A stretch of DNA of 5,593 bases from JAJTFW01 sp046160245 (lineage in GTDB: Bacteria; Bacteroidota; Bacteroidia; AKYH767-A; OLB10): NCBI GenBank assembly GCA_046160245.1, contig JBJXGU010000333.1:1-5593 (forward strand), written 5' to 3'. The first letter of the stretch is position 1. Every line of letters starts with the position of its first letter. Both the position numbers and the translations under genes were made by a program. Below are positions 1 to 4,900 of the stretch, piece by piece. The notes beneath the pieces are model-generated. The model did not search any database and was not told the origin of the DNA. It saw only the letters and a list, made by a program, of their open reading frames with translations.

Positions 1-96
1 AATTACTGTACGGATTGTATCTACTCAGAATTCCAAAACGTTAGAATTATACAAAGAGTTAGATTAAACCGCAGGTATCATGATATTAAAATTGAC

Positions 97-189
97 GAAT
101 TCGGATTGAGATTACGATTGAGATTACAATTGAGATTACGATTCGGATTACGATTCGGATTACGATTACAATTCGGATTACGATTACAA
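97..189. repeat. GATTNN hexanucleotide array
   Basis: About fifteen imperfect copies of a 6-bp unit (GATTAC, GATTCG, GATTGA, with AATTCG and AATTGA variants) run head to tail. Because the period is a multiple of three, several reading frames stay open. On the plus strand, position 1 to the TAA at 205-207 is open and would read as a Leu/Arg/Phe-rich string after an unrepeated start containing a Cys-x-x-Cys. I treat that as a by-product of the repeat, although a plus-strand exon ending before the GTATCA at 75 is possible. Confidence 0.85.
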
Positions 190-215
190 GCAGCATTGGA
201 GGTATAATGCTGCTT
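188..215. repeat. Perfect 10-bp hairpin, fragment of a dispersed tRNA-like repeat
   Basis: AAGCAGCATT (188-197) is exactly complementary to AATGCTGCTT (206-215) across an 8-base loop. The 17-base string GGAGGTATAATGCTGCT at 198-214 recurs exactly at 5405-5421 inside the tRNA-derived element there. The following bases (GGGATTGATT, from 222) resemble that copy's B-box region (GGGTTTGAAT). I infer a decayed second copy of the same element. The flank from 216 to 438 shows no further gene and no minus-strand AATAAA for the gene ending at 439. Confidence 0.7.
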
Positions 216-438
216 TACAGTGGGATTGATTGTTTGTCAGTTTTCTGACAAATTTGAAAACATGAATGGGTGAAAATTTGCATGTTACTTTTAGGTTTCG
301 AGATAGGTAAATAAAATCAAAAATTCAAGCTGTCCATAATTTGGCAGTTTCATTTCCTACAAAACTAAAAGGAAGAACTCTACAAATAATCGTTAGCCTC
401 TTCACAGTTTTAAAGGACCGGAAAAATACTAACACCAT

Positions 439-887
439 TCAACGTTTTCTTGGACTCGACCAAATCTTGACAAGAGGCAAAGGACATCTTAACCTTGGTG
501 TGTAGCTCGGGTCGGACTCGACATCATCGTCGTCATCGTCGCTTTGGGCTTCGGTTTCGCTTTGGGCTTCGGTTTCGCTTTGGGCTTCGGTTTCGCTTTG
601 GGCTTCGGTTTCGCTTTGGGCTTCGGTTTCGCTTTCGCTTTGGGCTTCGGTTTCGCTTTCGCTTTGGGCTTCGGTTTCAGTTTCGCTTTGGGCTTCGGTT
701 TCAGTTTCGCTTTGGGCATCATTGTCGCTGCTTTCCTGATCGTAACCGTAGCAATTACTTTCATAGCAATCGTGCGTGTCCTCGTCAAAAGAGTCTTCGT
801 CCGTCAGAAGCGGGTGGCGATCGTCTTCGGCATGGCCAGCAGCTTGACCTCGAACAGGACCGAACGAGATTCGGGCACGAACAGATG
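439..887 (-). CDS. Exon 4 of membrane gene: acidic, repeat-bearing cytoplasmic tail
   Basis: Follows a good acceptor (CTCTTTATTACAG, ending at 888) and, with the one-base overhang of exon 3, reads 148 further codons to TGA at 441-439. Features in order: an Arg/Gly-rich start; DRHPLL (residues 202-207), which fits the acidic dileucine [DE]xxxL[LI] endosomal/lysosomal sorting motif; an Asp/Glu/Tyr-rich stretch; nine AQS blocks separated by ETETE, ESETE or ETE (237-295); six Asp; and a C-terminus rich in Pro and Arg. Each S-E-T-E or S-E-S-E fits the casein kinase 2 consensus (S-x-x-E). Of the frames through the repeat, this is the only one that joins exon 3 in phase and leads into the poly-Asp run. 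No polyadenylation signal is obvious downstream. Confidence 0.7.
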
Positions 888-2818
888 CTGTAATAAAGAG
901 TAGATCATTTTTAATATAAGCATTATTTACTAGAAATGATTAAGTTCACTTTTGATAACACATAGTTTAAGTTTAAGCAATTGCAGCAAGAATAAAGGAT
1001 AAGTACAAGATCAAAGCTATTCAAAAATATATTAACCAATTGCTTACATGTTGCAAAGAGAATTGTTCTAATAGATACTTCGTCATGTGAAATGAGTGAA
1101 TTTTGCCAGAACCAAAGATTTTTGCAAGAGATGAATCAGGCCAGAAAAATGCTCTATTTTGTTTGTCTAGCAAATCATTGATAAGTACGTATTGCCACAG
1201 GACATCTTTGCACTGCTTTAGTGATGCCCGATTTCTACAAAGAATGTCAGATAATGGCGGAACGAGCCAAAACATCTGATTTTCATGAAAAATGAAAAGT
1301 CTAGATTTTTGTCTAGTCTGATTTATCCTCAAAGCCAATCTAGAGGGTCTAGACGATCTTCGTTCAGCTTTGTGGGATCCTGCAACAAAAATTGCAAGTA
1401 ATTTACTGTAACTGGTTTAACAATCCCAAAGTAGGTATTAAACCAGAAGTAAATATTTAAGGCTTGTTTACACAATGACAAAAATCGAAAATTTTTGAGC
1501 TAGGTTAGCGATTTGCAATAACAGGATAGAAATAGCCTATGTTGGGTTTTGTCATTGTGTAAATTAACCCTAATTCTGCAATTACTGTTACAGGACCATT
1601 CTATCTTTTCAAAAGAAACATAAAATTTAATATTACCAAAGACTCTTCCGGACATTTGCCCAAAACGATACCGGATAGTCTCGAACGTTGCTCTCAGTCG
1701 CAGCGTCATGTTCACCAAAACCTGTATCAATTTACAATTAATTGAGTGTAAATTGCAATTGTTCTAGCATTTAAATAGAATGAACATATCTTTTAAAAAA
1801 TTACAAAATAGTTTCTAACTTTTGCAATAACACTCAATTGATTATAATTGAACCTCGATGATCAATCGGGTTGTCATTCCTCAGAGCTTTCCGAACAAAG
1901 CAGTACAGCTATAAGAAATGATTAAGCAAAAATAAGAGGTAAATCAATGAGAATAATTGGGAGAGGCTAAATTGGGACCTAAGAAAGTGATCGACCAATG
2001 TCTTTAACATTTTACAGGTTCTCAAAGTTAGACTAGACCGTTTTGTAGATGAAAAAGATTATTCATGTTAAGAAATACTCTATTTAACCTCAGATTGTGC
2101 AATAAATATTATGCAGCTTGAGCTTCAATTGTACCCAAACGTATTAGCTATTAATTATTTCCTCTAATCCAAAATTAGTATCTTAGTGCAAAAAATTAAT
2201 TACCTTTAAGCCACAAAGAATAAGGCCAATAAAGACCACGAGCAGTACGAATCCAACGATGCCAATAACAATTGCGTTTCCGGAAGTTGCAAACGCAGCT
2301 AGAGGTAGCTGAGGTAGATCAGCAGGAGCCGGCGTAGGCGTACGGTAAGGTATAGCTTCCCTTGGAGATATACGAGTACTCGGCGGTCCGGTAGCAAACG
2401 TTGAAAGCGATGATGTAACAGTTTGGGTAGAAATAGTACGTGTATTGGGCTTCGTAGTATTCCATGACCCAGACGTTACCAAAGGAGCCGTAGTTGTAAC
2501 CTATTAAAGTTAAATACGACACTAGAGGTTTGTTTACACTATGATAAAAAGAAGGCCTTTTTTAAAGTACCTCAAAGACCATTTTCATTAACAAAATGCC
2601 AGCTAAGTAATCCAGAACACTATTGAGCATTCAAACAAAATTTAATATAATGAAGTACTTACTTTTGTTGGACATAAAAATCTTGCGCAAGGTCGAACTC
2701 GTGCAAAACCCAAAGACCGGCAAGAGAGGATGTCGAAGTCGTCGGAACACGTGGTAAGGTCGTATAGCTCACAAGGTCGATTAGAGATTGAGTCAAGGTA
2801 TCGCTTGCAACGTGCCAT
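439..2818 (-). CDS. Single-pass membrane protein with acidic repeat tail (4 exons, 328 aa model)
   Basis: Joining 2818-2663, 2500-2204, 1721-1637 and 887-439 gives a continuous 987-bp reading frame; every junction has GT-AG ends and matching phase (0, 0, 1). Residues 1-52 hold six cysteines (4, 16, 24, 33, 44, 49). Residues 53-126 form a Ser/Thr/Pro-rich stalk with one N-glycosylation sequon (N66). Residues 127-150 are the transmembrane helix. The tail is basic next to the membrane, as expected for a cytoplasmic side, then strongly acidic. The ATG at 2818 sits in a good context (ATAATGG) with an in-frame TAA just upstream. No signal peptide is encoded, which is odd for a Cys-rich ectodomain; an upstream exon joined at the AAG ending at 2830 could supply one. 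I do not recognise the family. The role is inferred only as a cell-surface or endosomal receptor- or adaptor-like protein. Introns are 162, 482 and 749 bp. Confidence 0.72.
541..720 (-). repeat. In-frame minisatellite encoding AQS-ETE repeats
   Basis: Nine copies of a 9-bp block (GCCCAAAGC on the minus strand) alternate with 9- or 15-bp spacers of GAAACCGAA type. The order from the upstream side is two ETETE, two ESETE and four ETE spacers, then a final AQS block meeting the Asp run. Neighbouring spacers are identical, which suggests recent duplication by slippage or unequal exchange. All units are multiples of three, so the reading frame is kept. Confidence 0.95.
1048..1379 (-). CDS. SWIB/MDM2-domain exon inside intron 3
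   Basis: Acceptor TTTTTGTTGCAG (ending at 1380) and donor CAT then GTAAGC (1047-1042) bound 332 bp: a split codon plus 110 codons. The first part is basic (many Arg and Lys). The next ~70 residues match the SWIB pattern: V-P-P-L-S-D-I-L, then LWQYV, a short L-L-D turn, then PDSSLAKIFG and FHMTKYLLEQF. SWIB domains act in chromatin remodelling, Pol I upstream activating factor or organelle nucleoid proteins; the related MDM2 fold binds p53. The exon can accept the one-base overhang of exon 3 or of the 1908-1854 candidate. It ends in phase 0; joined to exon 4 it would use another frame and stop at 806-804. Without splicing the frame stops at 1023-1021. It may be a cassette exon, or belong to an interleaved gene or pseudogene. 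Confidence 0.6.
1467..1563. mobile_element. 97-bp MITE-like element with perfect 17-bp terminal inverted repeats
   Basis: TTTACACAATGACAAAA at 1467-1483 is exactly reverse-complemented at 1547-1563. The similarity extends a few bases outwards at lower identity (TTAAGGC versus TTAGGGT). The element lies in the intron between exon 3 and the SWIB exon, and the 63-bp interior has no ORF. A related end (15 of 17 bases) occurs alone at 2533-2549. The target-site duplication is unclear; TA or TTAA is possible, so I do not assign a transposon superfamily. Confidence 0.7.
1637..1721 (-). CDS. Exon 3 of membrane gene: basic juxtamembrane segment
   Basis: 85 bp between an acceptor (AAATTGATACAG) and a donor (TTTG then GTAATA). 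It starts in phase 0, following exon 2, and ends after one base of a codon, which both the acidic-tail exon and the SWIB exon can complete. It encodes VLVNMTLRLRATFETIRYRF and eight more residues. The Arg-rich content right after the membrane helix fits the positive-inside rule. GC is higher than in the surrounding intron, as in the other exons. Confidence 0.65.
1854..1908 (-). CDS. Candidate alternative exon (18 codons)
   Basis: A long pyrimidine-rich run ending TTTCTTATAG gives a strong acceptor at 1909. The 55 bp that follow encode LYCFVRKALRNDNPIDHR plus one base before a weak donor (GTTCAA). The start phase (0) and end phase (1) are the same as exon 3, so it could replace exon 3 between the membrane helix and either downstream exon. 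Unspliced, the frame stops seven codons later. The donor is poor and the exon small, so it could also be a short terminal exon or chance. Confidence 0.35.
2204..2500 (-). CDS. Exon 2 of membrane gene: mucin-like stalk and transmembrane helix
   Basis: 99 codons in phase 0 at both ends, between an acceptor (TTTAATAG) and a donor (AAG then GTAATT at 2203-2198). It begins VTTTAPLVTS and carries about 70 residues dominated by Thr, Ser and Pro, typical of an O-glycosylated stalk, with a single NTT sequon. A helix of about 24 hydrophobic residues (from NAIVIGIVGF to LILCGL) then ends in Lys at the exon border. Read through the donor, the frame stops after six codons, so splicing is needed. This is the best-supported part of the gene. 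Confidence 0.82.
2533..2549. repeat. Solo copy of the MITE terminal repeat
   Basis: TTTACACTATGATAAAA matches the 17-bp end at 1467-1483 at 15 positions, and the preceding bases GGTTTG resemble GGCTTG. It lies in the intron between exons 1 and 2. No matching inverted copy is visible nearby, so it is a fragment or a decayed element. Confidence 0.5.
2663..2818 (-). CDS. Exon 1 of membrane gene: cysteine-rich N-terminus
   Basis: 52 codons from ATG to a strong donor (AAA then GTAAGT at 2662-2657), ending in phase 0. The six Cys have spacings of 11, 7, 8, 10 and 4 residues, compatible with a small three-disulfide domain; the pattern is only loosely like ShKT-type toxin/receptor modules and I do not assign it. 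The exon is rich in Arg and Asp and has no hydrophobic leader. The 5' part could be longer if an upstream coding exon exists. Confidence 0.65.
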
Positions 2819-2880
2819 TATAACTTTTTCTTAACGAGTAAGTAAATTTTAGTCAGATTAAAAAGATTAAATTGGTTGTA

Positions 2881-2931
2881 CTGCAAATAAAAATGGTTTG
2901 GTCGGGGCGCATAAGATTGTTAGAATTTGCA
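2881..2931 (-). promoter_or_regulatory. 3' splice site (branch point and acceptor) between two minus-strand genes
   Basis: Reading the minus strand after the stop codon at 2934-2932: a branch-site match (TTCTAAC) follows within 20 bases, then a T-rich run and GCAG ending at 2881 (TTTTTATTTGCAG). This is as good as any acceptor in the window. The sequence after it is closed by stops in the frame of the membrane-gene ATG at 2818, so it would make a 62-base 5' leader. It could receive an upstream 5'UTR exon or, in a lineage with spliced leaders, a trans-spliced leader. No AATAAA lies between the genes. Confidence 0.5.
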
Positions 2932-3750
2932 CTAGATATCCAACAAAAAATTTTTTAAATCTTCATCTGCTTTAACTATTTCATTGATTTTATGCATTAT
3001 AATTATAATATCAATGTTATTTTTTACAAGGATTAGTAAATCTTTTTGTTTTTCGATGGGCTCCTTTGTGTAAATTGATAGGCTTGACTTATTTTCAGTC
3101 AGATCAAAAAATTCGTCCACTTCTAATTTTGCAAGCTTTTGAAATAGATTTAATTCAACACTGCGAAGTAAAAGGCTCGATGGAATAAGCTCATTGAAAC
3201 AAAGCAAAAAGTTATTGAATTCATCAATAGTAAAAACTGTTGTATAAATGGTTTCGAACTTTTTTTCTATGCCAAACTTGATCGAAGCGCTAGTTACGTC
3301 CCAAAAATAGAGGTGGTCTAAATCGGACAAAAAAGGTTGTTTATCATCTTCATTAGTGTTTGCACTTCTTATAATACACCTGATGGCTTTAAAAAATTGT
3401 CGATATTCACATCTATGAATGATAAAACTCTTATTTGTTTCAAATTGGTAATTAGAAATTTCACCGATCACTATTTTACCAGGATAAGCACTTATAAAGT
3501 AATTCCTTTTTAACAATGCCAAGGTTACCAAAGCTTCAGTAACTGTAAATTCCATTTCAAACGGAATATTTTGTTGATGTATTTTTAGGCTGAAGTTTAT
3601 TCCGTCCTTGCCCCCACCCCCTGTCTGAGCAAAATATCGATAGCTGTAAGGAGGAAGGAAGGTCGATGCTTTACCCCATGCATTTCTCCCTTTTGTTTCT
3701 GATCCATGCAGGACTTGTAAGACAGCGCCGGCATGGACCTCACCGAATCT
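2932..3750 (-). CDS. Uncharacterised protein, 5'-incomplete ORF of 272 codons
   Basis: The frame is open from 3750 (after TAA at 3753-3751) to TAG at 2934-2932. The first ATG is at 3555, in a good context (GAAATGG), giving 207 aa. The 65 codons before it also look coding (FGEVHAGAVLQVLHG, then STFLPPYSYRYFAQTGGGG, then GKDGINFSLKIHQ), so I think the ATG at 3555 is internal. I do not recognise the family. Three segments repeat a pattern of beta strands followed by an amphipathic helix starting T/H-x-x-E: FTVTEALVTLALLK, IIHRCEYRQFFKAI and FTIDEFNNFLLCF. This is reminiscent of PC4/Whirly-type single-stranded DNA-binding folds, by inference only. The 5' end is unresolved: the AG at 3750-3749 is a poor acceptor, and the ATG at 3758 is one base out of frame. 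GC is clearly higher in the N-terminal part than in the AT-rich C-terminal part. Hydrophobic Ile/Asn-rich end; no transmembrane helix. Confidence 0.6.
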   Translation of the reverse strand, partial: RFGEVHAGAVLQVLHGSETKGRNAWGKASTFLPPYSYRYFAQTGGGGKDGINFSLKIHQQNIPFEMEFTVTEALVTLALLKRNYFISAYPGKIVIGEISNYQFETNKSFIIHRCEYRQFFKAIRCIIRSANTNEDDKQPFLSDLDHLYFWDVTSASIKFGIEKKFETIYTTVFTIDEFNNFLLCFNELIPSSLLLRSVELNLFQKLAKLEVDEFFDLTENKSSLSIYTKEPIEKQKDLLILVKNNIDIIIIMHKINEIVKADEDLKNFLLDI

Positions 3751-3878
3751 TTAAACATTAAACCCCCTCCTAGTAGTAGCAGTGTTGAAACTTGCCGTCA
3801 TATTTTATTGTTTTTTTGTCCGCTAGATGGTGTTCATAAAACTCTATTTAGACTTTAAATTTGTGTTTTAGAACCGAG

Positions 3879-3980
3879 CAGTTTCCGTAGCGCAAACGGT
3901 AGCGTACACCATTGTGTGGTTGATCTCAGGACCGAATGCAACTTCGATCTATGGTTCGCGACCGGAGCGTGACAAAACTG
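3879..3980 (+). repeat. tRNA-like SINE unit, copy 1
   Basis: An A-box-like TAGCGCAAACGG (3888-3899) and a B-box-like GGTTCGCGACC (3953-3963) are the internal Pol III promoter signals of tRNA genes. The unit is flanked by CAGTTT (3879-3884) and AAAACTG (3974-3980), which can pair. It is followed by TTTT runs that could end Pol III transcription and then an AT-rich tail shared with copy 2. The interior does not form a good cloverleaf, so it is not a functional tRNA gene. Confidence 0.6.
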
Positions 3981-4065
3981 TTTTAGAATGCTGTTTTTAA
4001 TTTTTATTTTTCCAAGGTTGAAAAGATTAAGAATCTAGGCTTAAAATTTATGCCCTTTAATTGGG

Positions 4066-4153
4066 CAGTTTTCGTAGCGTATCGGTAGCGTTAACTCTTG
4101 TGATGTTTGATCTTACGATGTTCATCGTTCGAGTCCCGGGCGTGACAAAACTG
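4066..4153 (+). repeat. tRNA-like SINE unit, copy 2
   Basis: Same layout as the unit about 180 bp upstream: A-box TAGCGTATCGG (4075-4085), a perfect B-box core GTTCGAGTCC (4127-4136), then GTGACAAAACTGTTTT. The ends CAGTTTT (4066-4072) and AAAACTG (4147-4153) are fully complementary over 7 bp, like an acceptor stem. The T-stem halves do not pair. A tail CTTAAAA-YTTATGC-CTTTAAT follows both copies (about 4040-4060 and 4180-4199), so the array is a tandem dimer of a roughly 180-bp unit. Confidence 0.65.
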
Positions 4154-4208
4154 TTTTGCTGGTTTTTTTATTTTTATTCTTAAAACTTATGCACTTTAAT
4201 ACTACTTA

Positions 4209-4278
4209 TCTATATAATAAAGGTGACTGTGTGTGTGTCTGTTCTCTATAGAAATCCAAACGGCTGGACGGATAATAC
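4209..4278 (+). mobile_element. Probable 5' end of a Helitron/Helentron-type element
   Basis: The segment begins TCTATATAATAAAGGTGACT, runs into a GTGTGTGTCTG tract and then has AAACGGCTGGACGGAT. From memory this arrangement (TC start, TATA-rich lead, TGTGTG run, then CGGCTGGAC) is common at the 5' end of Helitron-like elements in invertebrates. The base before TC is A, as expected for insertion between A and T. I found no convincing hairpin plus CTRR 3' end, so its extent is unknown. Confidence 0.4.
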
Positions 4279-4324
4279 TTCTTATTCTTGAAATAACGTT
4301 CCGGAATTTTTTTTTGTTTTTGAA

Positions 4325-4440
4325 AAATAATAGGGTGCGTAAATATTCTCATTCTGATATTATGTTCAACACCTAAACCATGTTTATTAAATTGAGTATA
4401 AATAAAATAAATATAATTCAATTATTTTTCAAAATGTAAT
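4325..4440. repeat. AT-rich dispersed repeat, copy 1
   Basis: Matches 5021-5140 along its length: both contain a run AATAGG-RTGCGTAA, then CAACA-CTMAACC, then TTTATTAAATTGA, and end in AATTATTTTTCAAAATGTAATTT. A shorter third copy lies at 5217-5275. It directly follows the Helitron-like start and may be part of that element's body. Confidence 0.75.
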
Positions 4441-4510
4441 TTTGTTTAATCTGAGTCATGTATGCATCAATGTCATGTCCAATTCAGTAGTCGATGGCGG
4501 TGACTACTGA

Positions 4511-4678
4511 TCTGACAACGACATTGGTGAGTACATGGCTCAACAACTCAAATGTCAGCTGTTGGAAGACGGTTGCGTTGATGACTTGGTCAATGCGATT
4601 GATGCATACATGAGGCCAATCTTTCAATGTGGTTTCAGATGTCGTGATGGGTACATTTGTGCCGATCATGGTATATGA
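4511..4678 (+). pseudogene. Decayed coding fragment, left arm of palindrome
   Basis: 55 codons follow an in-frame TGA (4508-4510) and end at TGA 4676-4678. The peptide begins SDNDIGEYMAQQLK and continues with LLEDG and LVNAIDAYMRP, an amphipathic, protein-like stretch. The right arm encodes the same peptide on the other strand, with several amino acid changes and a one-codon difference that keeps the frame. I do not recognise the parent protein. Both copies share the TGA at the start, so neither looks functional unless translation starts at the internal ATG. Confidence 0.4.
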
Positions 4679-4799
4679 AACACACTGGTAAATTGGGCCT
4701 CATATATGCATCAATCGCATTGACCAAGACATCAATCCGACCGTCTTCCAACAGCCGTTTGAGTCGTTGAGCCATGTACTCATCAATGTCGTTGTCAGG
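4635..4799 (-). pseudogene. Decayed coding fragment, right arm of palindrome
   Basis: The minus-strand frame after TGA (4802-4800) reads PDNDIDEYMAQRLKRL, then LLEDGRIDVLVNAIDAYMRP, and stops at TGA 4637-4635. The outer two-thirds match the left-arm peptide closely; past the MRP the two diverge as the arms converge on the palindrome centre. This copy has fewer disruptive changes (Asp and Arg kept at positions where the left arm has Gly and Cys), so it is probably nearer to the ancestral protein. Confidence 0.4.
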
Positions 4800-4850
4800 T
4801 CAGTAGCCACCGCCGTCGGCTACTCGCAATAACAAAGCCCCAGTGGGCAT

Positions 4851-4888
4851 AGATAGAAAGCAGGGGTTTTATTTACCAAACCCCCTCC
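4851..4888. repeat. 38-bp repeat with GGGGTTT/AAACCCC hairpin, copy 1
   Basis: AGATAGAAAGCAGGGGTTTT leads into ATTTACC and AAACCCCCTCC. GGGGTTT and AAACCCC can pair. The sequence recurs at 5331-5368 with one difference (C to T at the eleventh base). The end AAACCCCCTCCTA also occurs at 3760-3772, immediately beside the unresolved 5' end of the 272-codon ORF. Confidence 0.85.
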
Positions 4889-4900
4889 TACATGACTTTT

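Larger units (their letters stand above)
4453..4824. repeat. Triple-centred palindrome with 158-bp spacing
   Basis: The plus-strand arm 4502-4654 is complementary to 4656-4808, centred at 4655, with high identity in the outer 110 bp and weaker but clear complementarity up to the centre (GGTACA/TGTGCC). Each outer end is itself the start of another palindrome: AGTAGTC/GACTACT around 4497 and AGTAGCC/GGCTACT around 4813, each with a 9-base GC-rich loop. Left of 4497 the symmetry extends about 40 bp at 30/40 identity (4453-4492 with 4502-4541). The centres are therefore exactly 158 bp apart. It looks like a foldback-type element or alternating inverted satellite. Confidence 0.85.

Noticed and set aside
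97..189. CRISPR-like or telomeric array
   Set aside because: The units are 6-bp imperfect hexamers without spacers, and the sequence is not a known telomere repeat.
1..207. Plus-strand partial ORF of 68 codons with Cys-x-x-Cys near its start
   Set aside because: Half of it is the GATTNN array, which keeps frames open by itself. The unrepeated part is too short to judge. It could be the end of a plus-strand gene lying to the left.
489..788. Minus-strand Lys-Pro-Ala repeat ORF (99 aa)
   Set aside because: It is another frame of the same minisatellite; it does not lead into the Asp run, and its upstream part is not phase-compatible with exon 3.
495..903. Two plus-strand ORFs (132 and 119 aa), one Arg/Phe-rich, one hydrophobic Gly-Phe-Ala-Leu repeat followed by a membrane-like stretch
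   Set aside because: They are the reverse frames of the AQS-ETE minisatellite, which stays open in several frames because its units are multiples of three. The minus-strand frame alone joins the other exons in phase.
2319..2522. Minus-strand ORF of 67 aa rich in Tyr, Ser and Gly
   Set aside because: It overlaps exon 2 in another frame; the Thr/Pro stalk plus membrane helix frame has matching splice phases on both sides.
3601..3758. ORF from the ATG at 3758 (54 aa, MFKDSVRSMP start)
   Set aside because: It is out of frame with the long ORF, has a poor start context and stops at once after the G-rich run; the other frame continues into 207 more codons.
4066..4153. Functional tRNA gene
   Set aside because: The A and B boxes are good and the outer ends pair, but the T stem does not pair and extra bases lie between the B box and the closing stem.
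4206..4421. Minus-strand ORF of 71 aa
   Set aside because: It is antisense to the Helitron-like start and the AT-rich repeat; its composition follows base content.
4484..4669. Minus-strand ORF of 61 aa in the left palindrome arm
   Set aside because: It is the reverse frame of the DNDIGEYMAQ peptide, which is supported by the second arm.
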